Assembly: GCA_002309035.1 (NCBI GenBank) | Contig: DBWT01000033.1 | Location: forward strand, 3,662 to 8,791 | Direction: 5' to 3' | Source of the DNA: Caryophanales bacterium UBA1231 | GTDB taxonomy: Bacteria > Bacillota_I > Bacilli_A > ML615J-28 > CAG-313 | DNA: 5,130 bases | Made by a program: the position numbers and the translations under genes | In this document: positions 1 to 5,130 of the stretch, piece after piece | Layout: every line of letters starts with the position of its first letter | Numbering within the stretch: the first letter of the stretch is position 1 | The notes under the pieces: model-generated | The model's input: the letters and a program-made list of their open reading frames with translations, nothing else | Told to the model about the DNA's origin: nothing | Databases searched by the model: none

Positions 1-2136
1 ATTACACTAAATGTTAAAGCATCAAGTCTATACTTTACAAAAGGCGAAGTGCTTAACAATCAATCAATTGTTAATGGTGTTAAATGGGAAAAGTATAAAT
101 CAGTATCTTGTAGCGATAAAGATGGCTTACAAGAAGGTAAACAAGTTGTTAACGTTGTGACAATTGATCCTAATACTGTTGAATTAGTAGCTTGGACAAC
201 ACCAGGTTTGAATCGTACAACAGGAAGCAACATTTTAGCATCTGCTCAATCATATGAATTAGCAAACCCTAATATGATGGTGGTTGCAGCAATCAATGGT
301 GATTACTTTGATATCAATGGTGACTACCATATGATTAATGCGACAGCAATGCAAGGAAAAGTCATGAAGAATGATATCGATGAAAGATTCTATAGTATTG
401 GTATTAAAAATGATGGAACATATATATTATCAGAAAAAGGTGGGTCACTTCCTTTAAGTGATGAATACTATTTAGCTATCTATGATAAGAGTAAATCTAA
501 TGTTGTTAAAACAGTTAAATTAGATGGAATGAATCAAATGCCAGAAAATGGCACATCATTCTTCCATAAAGCTAAAGCTGTAGATTTACCACTTGATGCA
601 GTAGGCTATAGTGTATCAGCAACAGCTTTAACTAAATATGATGGTGTTACTTATTATAAAGGTAATGTTAATAGTTTCACAAATAGTTTAAATCTTGAAA
701 GTGAAACAATTATCACAAAAGATGAAGAAGTAGCAAGACTTTTAGATAGCAAACCACAAATAGAAGTATATACAACATTTGGTGGTGAATGGGGTGAATA
801 TAGTTGTGTTATTGGTTGCCCATCACAATTCTTACAAGATGGTAATGTTTTAACATATGATGTTATTGGTGACCAAGGCGAAACATACACTAATGCAAGA
901 CTACCTAGAACTTCATTTGGTTTTAAAGAAGATGGTTCAATCGTCTTTATGACAATCGATGGAAGACAATCTCAAAAAGAGATGGATGGTGTTACTTTAA
1001 GAGAAAATGCTGTTGCTTTAAAAAATGAAGGATGTCTTCAAGGCTTTAATCTTGATGGCGGTGGTTCAACAACAATGGCTGTTTTAGTTAATGGCGAACT
1101 AACTGTTGTTAATTCTCCATCTGATGGTAATATGCGTAGTGATTCTGATTACTTATTAGCTGCTGTACCTAGAACACAGATGGAATTTAATGCTAACTAT
1201 GAGAATCAAACACTAACAGGAAACATTGATATTACACCACTTAATGGTTTCACATTTGATGATACAGAAATATATCTTGATGCTAAAGCAACAGGAATGA
1301 AAGCAGATAGTTTTTCATTTGCAAACTTAACACCCGGTACTCATAATATTTCAGTATATGTTAAGTATTTAAAAGGTAGAACAACAATCAGTAGAATTTT
1401 TGCATCATATGATGTTGTAATTGAGGGAACTCGTGGTAACACTGAACCAACAGAAGGAAATCATTGGTTTGAAAAAACAGCTAATGGTTTTAGAATCTAT
1501 TTTGAAATTAATGATCCTGATAATTTAGTGACTAATGTAGAAGTCTCATTAAAGACTGGAAATAATGTTAGTTCTCCAATTGTTGTTAGAAGAATAAATG
1601 ATTGCTATGTTAATGTTATTACAAGTAAAGACAATAGTTATGACTTTGATATTTCATATACTTATCGTGATGGCTTAGTGCATGAAATAAAAAGCTTAAA
1701 TGAAATTCACTATGATTATCATGTAAATGATAATACTTCACAATTAGAAAGTGTTCAATTTATTGTAAACAATAAAACAGGTGCTGTTAATGAATGTGAA
1801 TTAAAAGTAGTTGCTGATGAAGAGTACGTAATTAAAAAGATTGAAGTATTCAATGGTGAAACTTTAATTACAACAATTACAGGCAGTTCAGCAACAATCA
1901 ATTCTTTGAATATATCACAAGAAGAAGCAAATAATCTAAGTCTTGTTATTACATATCAAATTAATGGTGCTGAAGAACAAGTTAAATTATCAGGTAGTCA
2001 AATAACTGTTGCTTGGGATGAAGCAGATATTAATGAAGAACCAAAAGCATCAAGCAGTTGTTCATTTGGTTTCATCTCAATATCACTTCTATCTTTCTTC
2101 TCACTTGCATTTATTATCTTGAAAGGTCGAAAGTAG
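1..2136 (+). CDS. Phosphodiester glycosidase (NAGPA-like) surface protein with C-terminal membrane anchor, 5'-truncated
   Basis: The frame is open from base 1, so the start lies upstream. A GTG at 49 has no convincing ribosome binding site and the reading continues in frame before it. Counting from base 1 there are 711 residues. Residues of about 30-370 match the phosphodiester glycosidase / NAGPA family (related to the mammalian mannose-6-phosphate uncovering enzyme). They show the INGDYF motif at 98-103, an RTSFGF stretch at 303-308, a TIDGR strand at 318-322 and the hallmark LDGGGSTT at 351-358. Family members cleave sugar phosphodiesters; the substrate here is unknown. Residues of about 375-680 are beta-rich and probably form Ig- or fibronectin-like stalk domains that I cannot assign. 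The tail has Ser-Ser-Ser-Cys (Cys687), a hydrophobic helix at about 690-707 and a basic KGRK end. This implies an extracellular protein held in the membrane. A signal peptide is expected in the missing part. The gene lies one base before the DUF218 gene. Confidence 0.88.
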   Translation: MTLNVKASSLYFTKGEVLNNQSIVNGVKWEKYKSVSCSDKDGLQEGKQVVNVVTIDPNTVELVAWTTPGLNRTTGSNILASAQSYELANPNMMVVAAINGDYFDINGDYHMINATAMQGKVMKNDIDERFYSIGIKNDGTYILSEKGGSLPLSDEYYLAIYDKSKSNVVKTVKLDGMNQMPENGTSFFHKAKAVDLPLDAVGYSVSATALTKYDGVTYYKGNVNSFTNSLNLESETIITKDEEVARLLDSKPQIEVYTTFGGEWGEYSCVIGCPSQFLQDGNVLTYDVIGDQGETYTNARLPRTSFGFKEDGSIVFMTIDGRQSQKEMDGVTLRENAVALKNEGCLQGFNLDGGGSTTMAVLVNGELTVVNSPSDGNMRSDSDYLLAAVPRTQMEFNANYENQTLTGNIDITPLNGFTFDDTEIYLDAKATGMKADSFSFANLTPGTHNISVYVKYLKGRTTISRIFASYDVVIEGTRGNTEPTEGNHWFEKTANGFRIYFEINDPDNLVTNVEVSLKTGNNVSSPIVVRRINDCYVNVITSKDNSYDFDISYTYRDGLVHEIKSLNEIHYDYHVNDNTSQLESVQFIVNNKTGAVNECELKVVADEEYVIKKIEVFNGETLITTITGSSATINSLNISQEEANNLSLVITYQINGAEEQVKLSGSQITVAWDEADINEEPKASSSCSFGFISISLLSFFSLAFIILKGRK

Positions 2137-2137
2137 A

Positions 2138-2545
2138 ATGGTATTTGTCGTTTTAGGCAATTATTTAAATGATGATGGCACTCCATCAAATATTCTTATC
2201 AAAAGATTGACATTAACAATCGAAGCATTCAATAAGTTCCATCCTGAAAAAATAATAGTATCTGGTGGAATCGCTAATGAAAAAGCCGCAGTTAGTGAAG
2301 CTCACGTCATGAAAGAATATTTACTAAAACAAGGTTTTAATAAAGACCTTATCATCGAAGAAGATAAATCAATGTCGACAAGAGAAAATGCAGTTAATTC
2401 AATGAAGATTATTGATGAACTTGGTGAAAATGAAGTAATGATTATTTCAAGTGTTGAACACTTTATTAATTACAACTATAATGTATTGAAGTATTTTGTT
2501 GATTCATCACCAATCAATCATACTTTTATGGTATATACTAAATAA
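2138..2545 (+). CDS. YdcF/SanA/ElyC-type DUF218 domain protein
   Basis: This 135-residue protein consists almost entirely of a DUF218 domain. In order it shows the VVLGN opening strand (4-8), the GTPSNILIKRL segment (14-24), the KIIVSGG strand-turn (38-44), a glutamate-led helix (SEAHVMKEYL, 53-62), the STRENA motif (80-85), and a late strand followed by SSVEH with conserved His108. The family's function is poorly defined. SanA and ElyC members affect envelope integrity or lipid-carrier-linked glycan metabolism in Gram-negatives, so an envelope role is plausible but inferred. It has no signal peptide or membrane helix, unlike many relatives, so it is predicted to be cytoplasmic. The ATG lies one base after the TAG of the glycosidase gene. 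A GAAAGG-type ribosome binding site (2121-2126) sits inside that gene's last codons, which suggests translational coupling. A terminator follows immediately. Confidence 0.85.
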   Translation: MVFVVLGNYLNDDGTPSNILIKRLTLTIEAFNKFHPEKIIVSGGIANEKAAVSEAHVMKEYLLKQGFNKDLIIEEDKSMSTRENAVNSMKIIDELGENEVMIISSVEHFINYNYNVLKYFVDSSPINHTFMVYTK

Positions 2546-2572
2546 AGACTATTCCTTTAAAATAGTCTTTTT
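2544..2572 (+). terminator. Rho-independent terminator after the DUF218 gene
   Basis: There is a perfect 10-bp stem, AAAGACTATT (2544-2553) against AATAGTCTTT (2561-2570), with a 7-base loop. The T-run extends to 2572. The left arm begins inside the TAA stop codon. It ends the glycosidase-DUF218 operon and isolates it from the ATPase promoter. Confidence 0.88.
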
Positions 2573-2586
2573 GTATTGTAGCAGTG

Positions 2587-2681
2587 AATTATGACAAAAA
2601 AGTTGAATTATGACAAATTTTATCAATTATGACAAAAAAAATAAATTATGACAAAAATTTGCTTTTATGACAAAATTATGA
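2587..2681 (+). repeat. Five tandem 19-bp direct repeats, probable multi-site operator
   Basis: There are five units starting at 2587, 2606, 2625, 2644 and 2663, spaced by exactly 19 bp. The first four share the 12-base core AATTATGACAAA. The fifth reads TTTTATGACAAA, so the 10-base TTATGACAAA is invariant in all five. The remaining 7 bases of each unit vary but stay mostly A/T. The array occupies exactly 95 bp and ends one base before the TATAAT box at 2682. The last 8 bases of unit 5 (AATTATGA, 2674-2681) restart the core, giving a truncated sixth copy at 11-bp offset. The core is not palindromic, so a protein would bind each copy in the same orientation. Most likely this is an array of binding sites controlling the downstream ATPase gene; an iteron-like role is a less supported alternative. 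Confidence 0.9.
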
Positions 2682-2687
2682 TATAAT
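2659..2687 (+). promoter_or_regulatory. Extended -10 promoter of the AAA ATPase gene
   Basis: A consensus TATAAT lies at 2682-2687, preceded by the extended -10 TGA (TG at 2679-2680). The -35 is poor: TTGCTT at 2659-2664 with a 17-bp spacer, matching TTGACA at three positions. The last repeat unit fills the spacer, and the TG of the extended -10 belongs to the partial repeat core, so a protein on the array should compete with RNA polymerase. The predicted transcription start is near 2693-2695. Confidence 0.75.
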
Positions 2688-2693
2688 ACATAT

Positions 2694-2702
2694 GGAGGTG
2701 AT
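2694..2702 (+). promoter_or_regulatory. Strong Shine-Dalgarno deciding the ATPase start
   Basis: GGAGGTGAT is a full match to the anti-Shine-Dalgarno end of 16S rRNA. It sits 4-5 bases before the ATG at 2707. The in-frame ATG at 2692 overlaps this element and lies at or before the predicted transcription start, so it cannot be the real start. The 5' leader would be only about 13 bases. Confidence 0.88.
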
Positions 2703-2706
2703 TGAT

Positions 2707-3747
2707 ATGGTAAATAATCCATTTGTTTTGACTTTTGGAAGACAACCAATTCAATATATTGCGAGACCAGTTTATTTTGAAGAGGTGAAAGAAAGTTTTT
2801 TGAGTGATACAAGACCAAATCAAGTATATATGATTACTGGTGTTAGAGGTTCTGGTAAAACGGTATTGTTATCTTCTCTTGCTCAATCATTTGAACAAAG
2901 AAATGACTGGATTGTTGTTGACCTTAATCCAGAAAGAGATATGCTATTTTCATTTGCTTCACAAATATATAATTCTAGTAAAGTAAAACACTTATTTGTT
3001 AAAGCAAACATTAATTTCTCATTTAATGGTATTGGGATTAACGTAGGAAAAGAAAATGTACCTAATGATATTGAAACAAGCATCAACAAAATGGTTGAAT
3101 ATTTAGATGGTAAAGGTAAAAAGATTCTTGTCACAATTGATGATGCGGTAAGTAATGTAAATATAAAAACTTTTGCACATACATTTCAATCATTAATTCG
3201 AAAGAACTATTCGATTTTTATGTTAATGACTGGATTGTATGAAAATATTACAACAATTCAAAACAATAAGTCTTTAACATTTTTAGCTAGAGCACCAAAA
3301 CTAATGCTATCACCACTTAATTTACCAGCAATTAAAGAGAGCTATAAAGCATTGTTTAATCTTGATGAAGAAGAAGCTATTAAGATGGCCAATCTAACAT
3401 CTGGATATGCGTTTGCCTATCAAGTTCTAGGATATCTATTATGGAATAGACCAAAAAAGGAAATAGATGATTCTTTACTTGTTGATTATGATCAATTCTT
3501 GGCTGAATTTGTATATGATAAATTATGGGAAAAATTACCTGATATGGAAAAGAAGGTTCTTGAAGTAATTTGCGAATCTACGGAAGTAGATGATATTCTC
3601 AAAAACTTGAATATTTCAAGTAGTGACCTATCAACTTATCGTAAAAGATTAATTAATAGAGGTCTTGTTCAATCAAAAAAACGAGGTGAATTGTCTTTTG
3701 TTTTACCTCGCTTTAAAGAATATATTGAAAATATTACGAACTTTTAA
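2707..3747 (+). CDS. AAA-family ATPase with C-terminal winged-helix region (ORC/Cdc6-like fold group)
   Basis: The protein has 346 residues from ATG 2707, chosen for its near-perfect Shine-Dalgarno. It opens with NNPFVLTFGRQP (3-14), like the NPF-x-FG opening I associate with a widespread Firmicute and actinobacterial AAA/AAA_16 ATPase group. Walker A is GVRGSGKT (45-52, Lys51). Walker B is ILVTIDDA (140-147) with Asp145-Asp146 where many relatives have Asp-Glu. A sensor-1-like MTGLYEN follows at 174-180. The C-terminal part (about 275-346) resembles a winged helix: a helix after LPDMEKK, a turn and a candidate recognition helix at about 304-318 (SSSDLSTYRKRLINRG), then a hairpin and LPRFKEYI. 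It is predicted to be cytosolic and to use ATP for a DNA- or protein-remodelling task. The true role of this family is not established. It is monocistronic, with its own promoter, repeat array and terminator. The array makes autoregulation through the C-terminal domain an attractive inference. Confidence 0.85.
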   Translation: MVNNPFVLTFGRQPIQYIARPVYFEEVKESFLSDTRPNQVYMITGVRGSGKTVLLSSLAQSFEQRNDWIVVDLNPERDMLFSFASQIYNSSKVKHLFVKANINFSFNGIGINVGKENVPNDIETSINKMVEYLDGKGKKILVTIDDAVSNVNIKTFAHTFQSLIRKNYSIFMLMTGLYENITTIQNNKSLTFLARAPKLMLSPLNLPAIKESYKALFNLDEEEAIKMANLTSGYAFAYQVLGYLLWNRPKKEIDDSLLVDYDQFLAEFVYDKLWEKLPDMEKKVLEVICESTEVDDILKNLNISSSDLSTYRKRLINRGLVQSKKRGELSFVLPRFKEYIENITNF

Positions 3748-3749
3748 AA

Positions 3750-3780
3750 AACTACAAGCATAATTGCTTGTAGTTATTTT
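3750..3780. terminator. Bidirectional terminator between the convergent ATPase and DtxR-like genes
   Basis: An 11-bp perfect stem (3750-3760 with 3765-3775, containing CTACAAGC / GCTTGTAG) carries a TAAT tetraloop. TTTT follows on the plus strand (3777-3780). An A-run before the left arm (3746-3750) supplies the U-tail on the minus strand. The right arm overlaps the stop codon of the minus-strand gene (3774-3776), so one hairpin serves both genes. Confidence 0.85.
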
Positions 3781-4133
3781 AATTTATTCTTGATTGCTGC
3801 AAATGTTTCATCACTTATGTCATGTTCTATTTTGCATGCATCTTCAGCTGCAATTACAGGGTTAACACCAATCTTAATAAAATAGTTAGTTAATGTTACA
3901 TGACGATCATAAATCTTTTCTGCAATTTCTTTTCCTTTTGGTGTAAGTTCGATTGCACCAACGGAATCAATTTCAATATAGCCATTTTCCCTTAAGTTTT
4001 TCATTGCACGAGAAATGCTGGGCTTAGAATATCCCATTGCAATCGCAACATCTAAAGATATGATTTTTTCACATTTTTGTTTTAAAATTAAGATACATTC
4101 TAAATAATCTTCTGCTGATTTGTATATTTTCAT
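3774..4133 (-). CDS. DtxR/MntR-family metal-dependent transcriptional regulator
   Basis: This 119-residue protein has the two-domain core of the family. An N-terminal winged helix covers about 1-75: SAEDYLECI at 6-14, recognition helix SKPSISRAMKNLRENG at 36-51, and the wing ending in ELTPKGKEIA. A metal-binding dimerisation domain covers about 76-119: YDRHVTLTNYFIKIGV, then DACKIEHDISDETFAAI. There is no SH3-like third domain, as in MntR, and it is shorter than B. subtilis MntR (142 residues). Candidate ligands are Asp9, Glu12, His78, Cys100, Glu103 and His104. Asp9 and Glu12 match the MntR pattern, while Cys100 matches the Cys of DtxR/IdeR where MntR has Glu, so iron or manganese cannot be decided. 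It should bind DNA when metal-loaded and repress metal uptake. No transporter gene is in view. The start has a GTGGTGAT ribosome binding site (4138-4145). It is divergent from the lipoprotein gene. Confidence 0.9.
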   Translation of the reverse strand: MKIYKSAEDYLECILILKQKCEKIISLDVAIAMGYSKPSISRAMKNLRENGYIEIDSVGAIELTPKGKEIAEKIYDRHVTLTNYFIKIGVNPVIAAEDACKIEHDISDETFAAIKNKLK

Positions 4134-4137
4134 TTAT

Positions 4138-4178
4138 ATCACCACTACTATTTTACCATTAAAAACTATTTTTTAAAA
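4138..4178 (-). promoter_or_regulatory. Promoter and ribosome binding site of the DtxR-like gene
   Basis: On the minus strand an extended -10, TGGTAAAAT, runs from 4158 to 4150, with a weak -35 (TTTTAA, 4178-4173) at 17 bp. The GTGGTGAT Shine-Dalgarno occupies 4145-4138, four bases before the ATG. The predicted transcription start falls at about 4146-4143, so the leader is very short. Confidence 0.55.
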
Positions 4179-4193
4179 GAAATATGGTATAAT
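4165..4193 (+). promoter_or_regulatory. Extended -10 promoter of the lipoprotein gene
   Basis: TGGTATAAT at 4185-4193 is a perfect extended -10, with consensus TATAAT at 4188-4193. No good -35 is present at 4165-4170. The leader from about 4200 to the ATG is about 38 bases and carries AGGAGG at 4226-4231, six bases before the start. The promoter faces the DtxR-like gene's promoter, with only 32 bp between the two -10 hexamers. Confidence 0.75.
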
Positions 4194-4237
4194 ATTTATA
4201 GAAAGAGATATTTAAACATTCTCGTAGGAGGCTAACT

Positions 4238-5130
4238 ATGAAAATTAAAAATTTATTTCGTTTAATTGGTATTTTATTTATAGCATTTATTCTTGTTGCC
4301 TGTGATTTTCCAGGAACAAGTACTGCTGAAAAACAACATGTTAAATATGTTGTTGATGAAGAAGTTGTTTTAGAACAAGATTTAACAAACGGTTCAACAA
4401 TTTCTAAAGAAGATTTAGCTAAATATCTCCCTGCACATATTGGCGAATATGAGTGGAAGAAAGTTGAAGAATACTTAGAAGGTGATATGAGATATTTAAC
4501 TTATAATCTTGAGTATTCTTTAGAAACATTTATTGTTACTTTTTATGACGATAAAAATAAAGTAATTGAAATCCAAGAAGTTGAATATGGTAAATCAGCA
4601 GTAGAACCTGAAATGGATGAAAGATTAAATGTTACTTGGGATGTTGATTTTTCATGTATTACATCTTTCTTAGATGTTCATGCAACTATTACTTATAAAT
4701 ATTGTTATATCAATTATTATTATAATAATACGAAATTACAAATTGAAGATAATATTTATGTTCCAGGTGAATCACGTGCCCTTCCAACATATGAAGTTGA
4801 AGGGTATACATTCCTAGGTTGGTACTTATCTAATCTATCATATACTAAGATTGATGAGATTGATGAAAATGCATATGGTGATATTAATTTATATGCTAAA
4901 TTATATCGTTATGATTATTCAAAAATGACACTACCAGCTGCAAGTCTTCATTTCACACAATTAACATATAATTCAGATTCACATATTTGGCAACCTGTTA
5001 TGCCAGTAGGCGATAGCGTTACAAGTTATAATTGGACAACAAGTGATTCTAATGTTGCTTTAGTAACTGATTATTCATCACTTTGTGGTGTTAATACAGG
5101 TTATTGTATTTTAACAGCAACTAATAAAGT
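4238..5130 (+). CDS. Cell-surface lipoprotein with InlB-type B-repeats and a bacterial Ig-like domain, 3'-truncated
   Basis: The ATG at 4238 has AGGAGG six bases upstream. The frame stays open to the window end (297 codons visible), so the gene is incomplete. Residues 1-22 form a lipoprotein signal: MKIKNLFR, a hydrophobic stretch, and the lipobox LVAC with acylation site Cys22. Residues of about 30-95 are an acidic region I do not recognise. Residues of about 97-155 look like a B-repeat / Listeria-Bacteroides repeat: VTFYDDKNKVIE, VEYGKSAVEP, then TWDVDFS. A second unit at about 156-222 has the typical GYTFLGWY (189-196) and a closing NLYAKL (217-222). Residues of about 230-297 resemble a Big_2 Ig-like domain (YNWTTSDSNVALV at 264-276, ILTATNK near the end). 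Such proteins are exported, lipid-anchored and typically adhesive or structural; the ligand is unknown. Divergence from a DtxR-like regulator allows, but does not prove, metal-dependent expression. Confidence 0.85.
   Translation, partial: MKIKNLFRLIGILFIAFILVACDFPGTSTAEKQHVKYVVDEEVVLEQDLTNGSTISKEDLAKYLPAHIGEYEWKKVEEYLEGDMRYLTYNLEYSLETFIVTFYDDKNKVIEIQEVEYGKSAVEPEMDERLNVTWDVDFSCITSFLDVHATITYKYCYINYYYNNTKLQIEDNIYVPGESRALPTYEVEGYTFLGWYLSNLSYTKIDEIDENAYGDINLYAKLYRYDYSKMTLPAASLHFTQLTYNSDSHIWQPVMPVGDSVTSYNWTTSDSNVALVTDYSSLCGVNTGYCILTATNK

Noticed and set aside
49..51. GTG as the start of the glycosidase gene
   Set aside because: The frame is open back to base 1, no good ribosome binding site precedes it, and a signal peptide expected for a surface protein is absent, so the gene starts outside the window.
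654..890. Minus-strand open frame opposite the glycosidase gene
   Set aside because: It lies wholly inside a well-supported gene, has no recognisable domain, and is a shadow frame. The same applies to the minus-strand frames at 1998-2189, 2627-2818 and 2883-3134.
2587..2681. CRISPR array
   Set aside because: The conserved core is 10-12 bp and the variable part 7 bp, both far too short for repeats and spacers, and no cas gene is near.
2587..2681. Plasmid-type iteron origin
   Set aside because: The repeat length would fit, but no replication initiator is recognised and the array merges into a promoter, so an operator is the better reading. The iteron option is not fully excluded.
2692..2694. 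ATG 15 bases upstream as the ATPase start
   Set aside because: It overlaps the Shine-Dalgarno of the ATG at 2707 and lies at or before the predicted transcription start.
4541..4555. Another repeat-like TTTTATGACGATAAA
   Set aside because: It matches only the first half of the 19-bp unit core, stands alone inside the lipoprotein coding region and is expected by chance in AT-rich DNA.
1..5130. Mycoplasma-type code with TGA read as Trp
   Set aside because: All Trp codons in the five genes are TGG and no in-frame TGA occurs, despite the AT-rich composition.

Overview
The window is AT-rich (about 30% GC by eye) and compactly organised. It has Gram-positive-type Shine-Dalgarno sequences, extended -10 promoters and short U-tailed terminators. 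The proteins favour TTA, AAA and ATT codons. Every Trp codon I read is TGG, and no in-frame TGA occurs in any of the five genes, so the standard bacterial code (table 11) fits better than the Mycoplasma code. The gene content is a lipoprotein with InlB-type B-repeats, a surface protein with a Cys-plus-membrane-helix tail, and a DtxR-type regulator. Together these suggest a low-GC Firmicute or Mollicutes-relative (Erysipelotrichia or RF39-like, probably host-associated). The placement is inferred; the window contains no phylogenetic marker gene.

Layout. (1) Positions 1-2136 hold the 3' part of a large surface-anchored phosphodiester glycosidase (NAGPA-like domain). One base later comes a small YdcF/SanA-type DUF218 protein (2138-2545), probably translationally coupled. 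A hairpin at 2544-2572 closes this unit. (2) At 2587-2681 there are five direct repeats at an exact 19-bp period. They end at the base before the TATAAT of an extended -10 promoter, which drives an AAA-family ATPase with a C-terminal winged-helix-like region (2707-3747). (3) A hairpin at 3750-3780 serves this gene and, on the other strand, the convergent DtxR/MntR-type metal-dependent regulator (3774-4133, minus strand). (4) The regulator is divergent from a lipoprotein gene (4238 to the window end, truncated), and the two promoters are packed face to face in about 45 bp.

How it fits together. Two gene products are predicted to be on the cell surface: the glycosidase and the lipoprotein. Two are DNA-binding candidates: the ATPase and the DtxR-like protein. 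Each of these two has a promoter that puts the predicted transcription start in or beside its own ribosome binding site. The most striking element is the 19-bp repeat array merged with the ATPase promoter. It looks like a multi-site operator, and the ATPase itself is the most economical candidate to bind it. No CRISPR array, insertion sequence, tRNA or rRNA was seen.
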